Positions 7,531-13,455 of a stretch of DNA of 13,455 nt are shown piece by piece. Source of the stretch: Nitrososphaerota archaeon (GTDB taxonomy: Archaea; Thermoproteota; Nitrososphaeria; Nitrososphaerales; Nitrosopumilaceae); the NCBI GenBank assembly GCA_022565935.1, contig JADFJY010000024.1, positions 1 to 13,455 on the forward strand, given 5' to 3'. Both the position numbers and the translations under genes were made by a program. A model generated the notes under the pieces. It had not been told where the DNA came from, did not search any database, and worked only from the letters and a program-made list of their open reading frames with translations. Every line of letters starts with the position of its first letter. Within the stretch, counting starts at the first letter, position 1.

Positions 7531-7872
7531 TTAATTATTTTCAGGTTCATCTTTTTTCTTTTGACCCATCTTTTCAGAAATCATTTTTCGTAGCTCATCA
7601 TCCGTTTTTTCCACATTTACTCCCATTGATCTAGCCATGGTTTCTAACTTTTCACGTTCTGTCTCGACTGGTCCTGTAATTTTTGGTGTCCGTTCTTCTC
7701 CTATTTTCATCTGTTCTTGAATTTCGTTTTTTGCTTTATTGTATTCATTAACAGCTTTCCCAAGTTTTTTTGCAGCACCAGGAAGCTTTCCTGTTCCTAA
7801 AATCAAAACTATTGCAACAAAAATTATGATCATCCATTCGCTTCCAGCTATATTCAATGAATAATCAAACAT
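7531..7872 (-). CDS. tatA: Sec-independent translocase protein TatA-like
   Basis: Pore-forming or scaffold subunit of the twin-arginine system that exports folded proteins across the cell membrane. The 113-residue protein begins with a short lead-in, then one transmembrane helix (about residues 11-26, WMIIIFVAIVLILG). The hinge and amphipathic helix GTGKLPGAAKKLGKAVNEYNKAK follow, and the KLP and LGKAV elements are TatA/TatB hallmarks. The Phe-Gly of the usual hinge is Leu-Gly here. The C-terminal half is charged and ends in a helix-like DDELRKMISEKMGQKKK tail, longer than in many TatA proteins. TatA versus TatB/E cannot be settled from one protein, and no tatC is in the window. It lies 62 bp behind the MFS gene with a plausible TATA of its own (minus-strand GTTTAAT, about 7896-7902), so separate transcription is likely. 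Confidence 0.85.
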   Translation of the reverse strand: MFDYSLNIAGSEWMIIIFVAIVLILGTGKLPGAAKKLGKAVNEYNKAKNEIQEQMKIGEERTPKITGPVETEREKLETMARSMGVNVEKTDDELRKMISEKMGQKKKDEPENN

Positions 7873-7934
7873 ATTCTACTATACCCTAATTTGAAATTAA
7901 ACGTAATGTTCAAGTTTTATGCCTGTGATCAATT

Positions 7935-9089
7935 TCAGCTTTGGATTCTTTGTGGCTCTAGTTTCTTTCTTGACATTATAGCAAACAGTGTAACTCCTAT
8001 TCCTATTACACAAAATATCATATATGGTGTTTTATCTCCATATGATTCCGTGATTGGACCGCCAATGATTGGTCCTATTGCCCAACCTATTCCAAAAACT
8101 GTTTCATATGCACCAATCAATCTTCCTGAAATTTCTTTTCTAGTTTTACTCAAAATTATTTCTAACGTCAAGGGGAAAAATATGCTAAACCCAAATCCCA
8201 TTAGAACTAACGACACTGCAAAACCAATGATTGAATCTGCAACAACTGATATGGCTAATCCTATTGATACTGCCATTGTTGCAGCAATCAAAGTCTGACT
8301 TGAATATTTTGCAAACTTTCCAACTAATGCAAGTGATACAACACGTGATATTCCAAAAACAAAATACAATAACAAAATTTCCGTGGCCCCCATCCCATTG
8401 TCATTTAGAAATGCTGGATAGATTGTGAGAATTATCCCAAAAGACGATGTGCAGAAAATCAATAAGATTATTACTTCTGGAAATCTTTTCATCTCCTTAA
8501 TAGCTGAGAAAGATAATCGTTCATGATTAGTTCTAACTCTTTTTCTTGAGATTATGAGTGCAGAGATTATTGCAGTAGCCAGAATAAATGCTGTAATCTG
8601 GAATAGAATTCTGTAGGTAATATCAAGTCCATCAAGGAATACTGTACCAAGTAATGGACCTACCATAAACCCAATAACGAAAAACATTGTAAACCAAGAA
8701 ATGTTTTTGACTCTATTTTTTTCTGTACTCTCAGTAGCGATTATAGCCTGACATGGTGGCCAAAAAAACGCATGAGCCACCCCTGTCATTATTCTGAATC
8801 CCATTATTTCTGGAACTGATTGTGCAATTGATAAGAGATAGATTGATGCTGAATTGATAGCAGCTCCTAATGCAAGCAGATATCCACTGTTAAACCTGTC
8901 AAGAAGAATTCCTACAAAAAGTGGAATAAACATGTAAGGGATGAAATTGGTTAATCCAATTAATCCAAGTTCAGAATACGTGGCACCAATAACATTTTTT
9001 GCAAATATTGGCAGAATTGGTCCGTGCAACCCATATGAAATTCCAATGATTAAAGCAGTAATGTTGACTAGTACCAGAACTCTGTTCAT
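7935..9089 (-). CDS. Major facilitator superfamily transporter
   Basis: A polytopic membrane transporter of 384 residues with about 12 hydrophobic segments in two halves. A motif-A-like GILLDRFN lies between helices 2 and 3 (Asp64-Arg65), and Arg99 of GFRIMTGVAHAFFWPP matches the helix-4 region of MFS drug-type exporters. A charged central loop at about 188-210 (RKRVRTNHERLSFSAIKEMKR) separates the halves. The protein starts at a GC-poor ATG that overlaps the stop of the UbiE-like methyltransferase (ATGA, 4 bp), so the two are almost certainly co-transcribed and may be translationally coupled. The substrate is unknown. The resemblance to multidrug or quinolone-type MFS permeases is general and should not be read as a resistance claim. 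Confidence 0.92.
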   Translation of the reverse strand: MNRVLVLVNITALIIGISYGLHGPILPIFAKNVIGATYSELGLIGLTNFIPYMFIPLFVGILLDRFNSGYLLALGAAINSASIYLLSIAQSVPEIMGFRIMTGVAHAFFWPPCQAIIATESTEKNRVKNISWFTMFFVIGFMVGPLLGTVFLDGLDITYRILFQITAFILATAIISALIISRKRVRTNHERLSFSAIKEMKRFPEVIILLIFCTSSFGIILTIYPAFLNDNGMGATEILLLYFVFGISRVVSLALVGKFAKYSSQTLIAATMAVSIGLAISVVADSIIGFAVSLVLMGFGFSIFFPLTLEIILSKTRKEISGRLIGAYETVFGIGWAIGPIIGGPITESYGDKTPYMIFCVIGIGVTLFAIMSRKKLEPQRIQS

Positions 9090-9775
9090 TTGAATGCTGC
9101 AACCATTATTGCCCCACCCATAAGATCTTTCTCAAATTCTACTCTAGAGAACTTTTCTAATAGCAGTCCCTCAAGTTTTTTGTTTTGAGGCCATCTCTGG
9201 TATGTACCATATAACTTTCCAAACTTTAATCCAAGTCTTCCTCCTGCAATAAATGCAAGAATAGGAAGAATGCATCTTAGATAAAACGAAACACCTATTC
9301 TGATAAATGCCTCATCTGGTTTTCCCAAATCAACAATTACAAACCTACCATCTTTTTTCAACACTCTGTGAATTTCAGAAATTGCAATTCTCAAATTGAT
9401 TGCGTCTCTTAATGAATATCCACACAAAACTGCATCAAACTCTTCATCTCTAAATGGAATATGCTCAAAAACTCCGTTTACCATATCTGGTGATTTCTCA
9501 AAATACGTGCTTGTATTTTTGAGCATGGGAACTAGAGGATCAAAAAGTGTGATTGAAATTTTTCCATCAGTTTGCTTTAATGCAGTCTTTGACATGTTAC
9601 CAAAACCAGAACCTGCATCTAGAATTTTGTTACCTGGAAGCACTCTTCCCAAAATTCCGCGATTTCTGTGTTCATCATCTTTGCCCAATGAAATAATAGA
9701 ATTTACTTTATCGTAAACGGGAATAATCTCTCGAAGAACATCCATTACTTCGCCCCAATAACTTCCTAAACCCAT
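9086..9775 (-). CDS. UbiE/MenG-like SAM-dependent C-methyltransferase
   Basis: A class I SAM methyltransferase of 229 residues. The N-terminal VYDKVNSIISLGKDDEHR (20-37) resembles the YDxMNxxxSxGxxxxW entry segment of UbiE/MenG quinone methyltransferases. SAM motif LDAGSGFG is at 52-59, FDAVLCGYSLRDAIN at 113-127 corresponds to the UbiE 'AFGIRN' region, and ISEIHRVLKKDGRFVIVDLGKP (132-153) is the family post-motif. A hydrophobic patch at 165-180 could contact a membrane substrate. The C-terminus MGGAIMVAAFK aligns with the family end GGIxxxHxxxK. Thaumarchaea make menaquinones, so methylation of a menaquinone precursor is a reasonable inference, though other lipid-like substrates are possible. 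It lies 50 bp behind psmA and overlaps the MFS gene by 4 bp. Met11 is an alternative start. Confidence 0.82.
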   Translation of the reverse strand: MGLGSYWGEVMDVLREIIPVYDKVNSIISLGKDDEHRNRGILGRVLPGNKILDAGSGFGNMSKTALKQTDGKISITLFDPLVPMLKNTSTYFEKSPDMVNGVFEHIPFRDEEFDAVLCGYSLRDAINLRIAISEIHRVLKKDGRFVIVDLGKPDEAFIRIGVSFYLRCILPILAFIAGGRLGLKFGKLYGTYQRWPQNKKLEGLLLEKFSRVEFEKDLMGGAIMVAAFK

Positions 9776-9825
9776 AATCTATCGTCTTTGAATACTTGAT
9801 TGAATAGTTTTCAAATCTAAAACTT

Positions 9826-10551
9826 TTATTCTGAAGAAAACTTTGATACGTTTTGAGAATAATTCTTTAAATCAGATTCAGAAATTTTTTCGAAAACTTT
9901 TGTTTTATTTGTGACCATTGCCATTTTAATGTCAGTGACTTTGTCTTTTTGTTCTACTTTTAGATTAATTGCAGCAATAGCTAAAGATGCTACTTCATCC
10001 ATACTCATGTCTGAGTTGTAATATTTTTCCAAAAAATCATTTGCATCGTCAGACCCTGCTCCAATTGCAACTGCTGCAAACTGCACATAAGTTCCACTAG
10101 GATCAGTTACATAGATTGATTCTCCTTTTTGATCAATTCCTGCAATTATTAATGAAACTCCATTTGGACGAACTCCTCCATACTGTGTAAACTGATGAGA
10201 TTGATCTGCTAAATATTTGGCAACTGTTCCAACTTCAACTGATTCATCATATGTCATTCTAGTTCCTTGTGAAAAGAATCTCGCACTATCTACTTGAATA
10301 CGTGCATCTGGTATGTATCCTGCTGCAGCAACTCCAATGTGAAAATCTACCTGGAAAATTTTTTGTGTGATATCAGCAGTTTGTAATGTTCGAGCTTTTT
10401 CTTCTACTGCTATAAGTACTCCATCTTTACTGCAAATACCAATTGCTATTGTTCCTCTTTTTACAGTCTCCATGGCATATTCAACTTGGTAAATTCTACC
10501 ATCTGGTGAATACATGGTAGGTGTCATATCGTAACCGCGTGATGCCATCAT
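9826..10551 (-). CDS. psmA: 20S proteasome alpha subunit
   Basis: Forms the outer heptameric rings of the archaeal 20S proteasome, which gate substrate entry and dock the PAN/Cdc48-type ATPases. The 241-residue length is typical. The N-terminal gate and H0 segment YDMTPTMYSPDGRIYQVEYA (7-26) is the family signature, followed by ETVKRGTIAIGI. Lys64 in ITQKI is at about the position of the pocket lysine that receives HbYX tails in characterised archaeal alpha subunits. GVRPNGVSLIIAGID is the conserved mid-domain strand. There is no processed N-terminal Thr, so it is alpha, not beta. Two consecutive ATG codons (10551, 10548) make the exact start ambiguous by one residue. It heads a minus-strand run with the UbiE-like methyltransferase, MFS and tatA genes. 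Confidence 0.96.
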   Translation of the reverse strand: MMASRGYDMTPTMYSPDGRIYQVEYAMETVKRGTIAIGICSKDGVLIAVEEKARTLQTADITQKIFQVDFHIGVAAAGYIPDARIQVDSARFFSQGTRMTYDESVEVGTVAKYLADQSHQFTQYGGVRPNGVSLIIAGIDQKGESIYVTDPSGTYVQFAAVAIGAGSDDANDFLEKYYNSDMSMDEVASLAIAAINLKVEQKDKVTDIKMAMVTNKTKVFEKISESDLKNYSQNVSKFSSE

Positions 10552-10574
10552 AATATCACGAGTTCATTCCAAGT

Positions 10575-10583
10575 CAATTTAAG
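10575..10583 (-). promoter_or_regulatory. Putative TATA element for psmA
   Basis: Minus-strand CTTAAATTG lies 24-32 nt upstream of the psmA ATG, consistent with a leaderless or near-leaderless archaeal transcript. It is supported by position and AT content only. Confidence 0.45.
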
Positions 10584-10601
10584 GGTTAATTATCTTCCTG
10601 A

Positions 10602-10624
10602 ATATGGAATAGATATGGAAATAG
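10602..10624. repeat. Tandem near-repeat upstream of the winged-helix gene
   Basis: ATATGGAATAG (10602-10612) is followed directly by ATATGGAAATAG (10613-10624), a head-to-tail repeat differing by one inserted A. It lies 39-61 nt before the winged-helix ATG and between the two divergent promoters. It could be a pair of regulator half-sites spaced about one helical turn apart, or a chance duplication. Confidence 0.35.
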
Positions 10625-10662
10625 GGTTTTAAGCAAAATTGACTTTATTATTTGTAGGAAAT

Positions 10663-11046
10663 ATGACTAATCAACTCCTAGAATTCAAAGAAATTATTAG
10701 ATCAAAACAAGTTTCTGCACAAAGAAAACCAGACAAACAGACTCGAAAGTTGTTACTTTACTTGTTTACAACTACTAGAGGTGGGTTTACTAGATTGCGC
10801 ATTATTATGCGCTTGCTTGAGCAACCATACAATACTCATCAACTCTCAAAAAAGCTTGATCTTGATTACAAAGCAATTCAACACCACATGAAAGTACTAG
10901 AGAAAAATAACATGGTCTCAAAAATTGGCGAAAAATACGGAGCAATTTTTCACTTGTCAAATTTCCTTGAAATTAATATTGATGCTCTCATTGAAGCAAT
11001 TGATAAACTAGACCAGAAATTGAATTACAAGAAAGTCTATCTATAA
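10663..11046 (+). CDS. Winged helix-turn-helix transcriptional regulator (ArsR-like)
   Basis: A 127-residue DNA-binding protein. The core at about 38-100 has the order of an ArsR/MarR-type winged helix: helix RLRIIMRLLE, turn QPYNTHQLSKKLDLDY, recognition helix KAIQHHMKVLEKNNM, and wing VSKIGEKYGAIFHLS. A Lys/Arg-rich N-terminal stretch (11-30) precedes it, and a C-terminal helix (INIDALIEAIDKLDQKLN) could serve dimerisation. No metal-binding Cys pair of classical ArsR sensors is present, so the signal is unknown. I chose the ATG at 10663; a TTG at 10639 would add eight residues. A GTTTTAAGC element at 10625-10633 is a possible TATA. It is divergent from psmA and 74 bp upstream of gdhA, so a role in regulating one of these is possible but not shown. 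Confidence 0.88.
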   Translation: MTNQLLEFKEIIRSKQVSAQRKPDKQTRKLLLYLFTTTRGGFTRLRIIMRLLEQPYNTHQLSKKLDLDYKAIQHHMKVLEKNNMVSKIGEKYGAIFHLSNFLEINIDALIEAIDKLDQKLNYKKVYL

Positions 11047-11086
11047 TTTCGTATTCTAAAACTGCGATCAGAAATTTCCAACTAAA

Positions 11087-11095
11087 CTTTTATAA
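11087..11095 (+). promoter_or_regulatory. TATA element of gdhA
   Basis: CTTTTATAA is a good archaeal TATA box. It lies 26-34 nt upstream of the TTG start at 11121, so the transcript would begin at or within a few nt of the start codon. This supports both a promoter separate from the winged-helix gene and the TTG start. Confidence 0.65.
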
Positions 11096-11120
11096 TCTGA
11101 GTACATTTAGATCGATCAGC

Positions 11121-12395
11121 TTGTTCAAGAGTGATCCTTTTGCAAATGCAACTAAACAGGTTAATGATGCATGTGATATTCTTGGAATCAAAGACAAAGG
11201 TTTGCGTGAATATCTTGCAATGCCAAACAAAGTTTTGAGAGTAAAAATTCCAGTAAAAATGGATAATGGTAAAATTAGAATTTTCACAGGTTTTAGAAGT
11301 CAACATAACAATGACAGAGGTCCATACAAAGGAGGTATTCGTTACTTTAATCCAGAAGGTGGAGTTGAATATATGGAACGTGAAGTCATGGCACTTTCTT
11401 CATGGATGACTTGGAAATGTGCAATTGTTGACATTCCACTAGGTGGCGCAAAAGGTGCAATCTATGTAAACCCCAAAACAGAAAAAATTAGTGATGCAGA
11501 ATTAGAGAGACTAACAAGAGGATATGCATTCAAAATTTCTGAAATCATAGGTCCTCAAAAAGATATTCCAGCACCTGATGTTTACACAACAGGTAGAGAA
11601 ATGACACAAATCATGGATACATTTGGTAAACTAAATGGCAACAAATCTACTCCAGCTGTAATTACTGGAAAACCAATTTCAATGGGAGGCTCCCTTGCAA
11701 GAGATGTTGCAACTGGATTAGGAGTGGCATATTGTGTAAGAGAAGCAGCAAAGCAATTGAAACTGAACTTAAAAGGTGCCAAAGTTGTTTTGCAAGGATT
11801 TGGAAACGCATCAACATTTGCAGGAGAATCACTTGAAAATATGGGTGCTAAAGTAATTGCAGTTAGTGATTCTAAAGGTTCTATTTCTATTCCAAATGGT
11901 GCAAAGGTTAGTAAAATTTTAGAACACAAACAAAAGAAAGGATCTGTCGTTGGATTTCCTGGAAGTAAAAAGATCACAACTGAAGAATTACTTACTACTA
12001 AATGTGACATTTTAGTTCCTGCTGCACTAGAAAATCAAATCAATGCAAAGATTGCCAAGAATCTAAAATGTAAAATTATTGCAGAGGCTGCAAATGGTCC
12101 AACATTGCCAGAAGCTGATCCAATTATTTACAAAAAGAAAATTATGGTAATTCCTGATATTTTAGCAAATTCAGGTGGTGTTTGTATATCATACTTGGAG
12201 TGGGTACAAAACAACATGGGCTACTATTGGACATTTGATGAGGTTGCAAGCAAGATGGAAAAAAACATCACAAAGGGATTCAAAGATGCATATGCCATGT
12301 CCAAAAAACACAAAATCAACATGAGAAAAGCTGCTATGGTTTTGGCAGTTGAAAGAGTAGTAGAAGCCTTTAATCAAAAAGGTATTTGGCCATAA
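11121..12395 (+). CDS. gdhA: Glutamate dehydrogenase
   Basis: Catalyses reversible NAD(P)-dependent interconversion of 2-oxoglutarate plus ammonium and glutamate, linking carbon and ammonium metabolism in the cytoplasm. The length of 424 residues matches archaeal hexameric GDHs. Substrate-binding Lys70 is in GPYKGGIRY, catalytic Lys99 in MTWKCAIVDIPLGGAKG, and Asp153 in APDVYT. The C-terminal Rossmann domain has GFGNAS (226-231) with Asp250 ending beta-2 (AVSDSKG), followed by VPAALENQI and EAANGPTLPEAD. Coenzyme preference is not certain. The start is TTG at 11121: no in-frame ATG lies upstream, the protein begins MFKSDPFANA as relatives do, and the TATA box is correctly placed. It ends 2 bp from the convergent Toprim gene. 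Confidence 0.96.
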   Translation: MFKSDPFANATKQVNDACDILGIKDKGLREYLAMPNKVLRVKIPVKMDNGKIRIFTGFRSQHNNDRGPYKGGIRYFNPEGGVEYMEREVMALSSWMTWKCAIVDIPLGGAKGAIYVNPKTEKISDAELERLTRGYAFKISEIIGPQKDIPAPDVYTTGREMTQIMDTFGKLNGNKSTPAVITGKPISMGGSLARDVATGLGVAYCVREAAKQLKLNLKGAKVVLQGFGNASTFAGESLENMGAKVIAVSDSKGSISIPNGAKVSKILEHKQKKGSVVGFPGSKKITTEELLTTKCDILVPAALENQINAKIAKNLKCKIIAEAANGPTLPEADPIIYKKKIMVIPDILANSGGVCISYLEWVQNNMGYYWTFDEVASKMEKNITKGFKDAYAMSKKHKINMRKAAMVLAVERVVEAFNQKGIWP

Positions 12396-12397
12396 AC

Positions 12398-12775
12398 TTA
12401 GGCTAGATACGATTCATAACAAACTAGTTGTTCAATAAACATAATCTTACCTTTAGTAATTCCTCGAAGTTTTCTTTTGAAAGAAAGATCTATTTTTGTT
12501 CTTCTTTGCACTAGTTGAATTGTTTTATCAGTTAATGTTCTACCTTTTTTGTCTCTGTCAAAAAGAATAATCAATCTTTTATATTTTGAAACTGAATCAG
12601 CAAAGTCAATCATTCCTTCAAATCTATGAAATTCTAAAACTTTTCTAGTGTAACCAAGTTTTTTTAATGCAATAGAATCTCTTTTTCCCTCAACTACTAC
12701 CACACTATCTTTCATAGAGTTTAACTGAAAAATAAAATTCTTCAACCCTGTAATTTCTTTTTCTGTAACAATCAC
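12398..12775 (-). CDS. Small Toprim domain protein (UPF0292-like)
   Basis: A 125-residue protein with a stand-alone Toprim fold, the metal-binding domain shared by topoisomerases, DnaG primases and RNase M5. The catalytic-type Glu29 is in VVVVEGKRDSIALKKLG, and the DxD pair Asp73/Asp75 is in LIILFDRDKKGR. A short N-terminal helix precedes and a basic C-terminal segment (RRTKIDLSFKRKLRGITKGK) follows, suggesting nucleic-acid contact. Archaeal proteins of this size are known as uncharacterised Toprim/UPF0292 proteins, and no specific substrate is established. The start codon is GTG at 12775; an overlapping ATG at 12777 is out of frame and meets TGA at once. It is convergent with gdhA and divergent from the amidotransferase gene. 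Confidence 0.87.
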   Translation of the reverse strand: MIVTEKEITGLKNFIFQLNSMKDSVVVVEGKRDSIALKKLGYTRKVLEFHRFEGMIDFADSVSKYKRLIILFDRDKKGRTLTDKTIQLVQRRTKIDLSFKRKLRGITKGKIMFIEQLVCYESYLA

Positions 12776-12823
12776 ATTAATTAATTTATTTTAACATATT
12801 AATCACTTTTCTCAAGAGAAAAT
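12776..12823. promoter_or_regulatory. Divergent promoter region, Toprim / amidotransferase
   Basis: A 48-bp gap that is almost wholly A/T. CATATTAAT (12795-12803) lies 21-29 nt before the amidotransferase ATG, and minus-strand TTAAAATAAA (12784-12793) precedes the Toprim GTG, though slightly close. Both genes must be transcribed from here, so promoters very probably overlap, but exact boxes are uncertain. Confidence 0.4.
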
Positions 12824-13455
12824 AATGTCTGATGTTTTGCTTGTACAAAATACCAAAACTGAAGGTTCTGGATATTTGGGTGATCTTCTCAACAATGATG
12901 GATTTGAGATTACTTTAGTTAATGCAAAACACGAACCACTTCCTAAGAAAGATTTTTCACTTGTTGTAATTTTAGGAGCGCCTGAAAGTGCAAATGATGA
13001 TTTACCATATCTTCAAGCAGAACAACAACTTATCAAAAATTGTGTTGAAAAAAATATTCCTGTACTGGGAATCTGTTTGGGTTCTCAACTAATTGCTAAA
13101 ACTTTTGGTGCCAAAGTATACCGTGGTTCACTAAAGGAGATTGGATTTTACAATGATTTGAAAATTCATAACGACAACTTATTTTTTTCTGGCTTCAAAA
13201 ATCCCTTTACTGTGTTTCATTGGCATGTAGATACCTTTGATTTACCTGAAAACGCAGTTAGATTAGCCTCGTCTGAACATTATCTGAATCAAGCATTTCA
13301 ATACAAAAGCGCGGTTGGATTACAATTTCATTTAGAAGTAAATGAGGCGATGATCAATTTCTGGCTTGATAAAACAGAGGAAGAACTGCAAAAAATTCCT
13401 TACATCAATACACAAAAAATTCGCTTAGATATTAATGAAAATATTTCAACTGTAA
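12824..13455 (+). CDS. Class I glutamine amidotransferase domain protein (3' end outside window)
   Basis: A GMP-synthase-like GATase1 protein that releases ammonia from glutamine or acts on a related amide or gamma-glutamyl bond. The frame is open from the ATG at 12824 to the window end (210 residues and counting), so it is truncated by the boundary, not broken. The catalytic triad is present: Cys84 in GICLGSQLIA (nucleophile elbow), His169 and Glu171 in GLQFHLEV. VILGAPESANDD (48-59) corresponds to the oxyanion-region GGP-type loop, and VFHWHVDTF (130-138) is typical of stand-alone GuaA-like proteins. No synthase domain is seen, so the partner or substrate is unknown. It is not the biosynthetic GuaA glutaminase by sequence alone. 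The start has no strong Shine-Dalgarno (AAGAGAA nearby). Confidence 0.9.

Noticed and set aside
7515..7550. AT-rich near-palindrome at the methyltransferase/tatA junction as a terminator hairpin
   Set aside because: The symmetry is imperfect and entirely A/T; it is not distinguishable from background, and archaeal termination does not need a hairpin.
11582..12010. Minus-strand 142-codon frame inside gdhA
   Set aside because: It is a complementary shadow of a strongly conserved gene with no start context or family features.
1..13455. Mobile elements, CRISPR arrays, integrase or attachment sites
   Set aside because: I looked for repeated spacers, terminal inverted repeats, transposase or integrase motifs and target duplications near the tRNA, and found none.

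Overview
The window looks like a stretch of AT-rich chromosome from an ammonia-oxidising archaeon of the Nitrososphaerota (Thaumarchaeota), most likely Nitrosopumilus-like. The main reasons are a eukaryote-type topoisomerase IB (a thaumarchaeal hallmark), an archaeal proteasome alpha subunit, an archaeal zinc-ribbon helicase of the DUF1998 type, an elongator-type tRNA-Met with a bulge-helix-bulge intron, and A/T-rich TATA-like elements about 25-30 nt upstream of start codons, as expected for leaderless archaeal transcripts. Genus-level placement is an inference. I see no insertion sequences, CRISPR arrays, integrases, rRNA or obvious transferred islands, and no intergenic gap longer than about 110 bp.

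Layout. Bases 1-1339 (+) hold a short putative membrane protein followed closely by a malic enzyme. Bases 1371-1485 (-) hold tRNA-Met(CAU) with a 40-nt intron at a non-canonical position. Bases 1533-6655 (-) hold, in transcription order, a DUF1998-type helicase, a short-chain dehydrogenase and topoisomerase IB. Bases 6750-7526 (+) hold a solitary beta-class DNA methyltransferase, divergent from the helicase across a region with an inverted repeat. Bases 7531-10551 (-) hold the proteasome alpha subunit, a UbiE-like methyltransferase, an MFS transporter overlapping it by 4 bp, and a TatA-like protein. Bases 10663-12395 (+) hold a winged-helix regulator and glutamate dehydrogenase. Bases 12398-12775 (-) hold a small Toprim protein. 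From 12824 to the window end (+) there is a class I glutamine amidotransferase cut off at its 3' end.

How it fits together. Most genes are core housekeeping: pyruvate/malate and glutamate metabolism, DNA topology and repair, protein turnover, Tat export, and probably quinone methylation. Genes are tightly packed. Convergent pairs are separated by only 2-4 bp (gdhA/Toprim, DNA methyltransferase/tatA).

I found no convincing undescribed multi-gene system. The most useful second looks are the tRNA intron and its BHB geometry, the unlisted small membrane ORF before the malic enzyme, the inverted repeat between the helicase and the solitary DNA methyltransferase, and the UbiE-like/MFS overlapping pair behind the proteasome gene.
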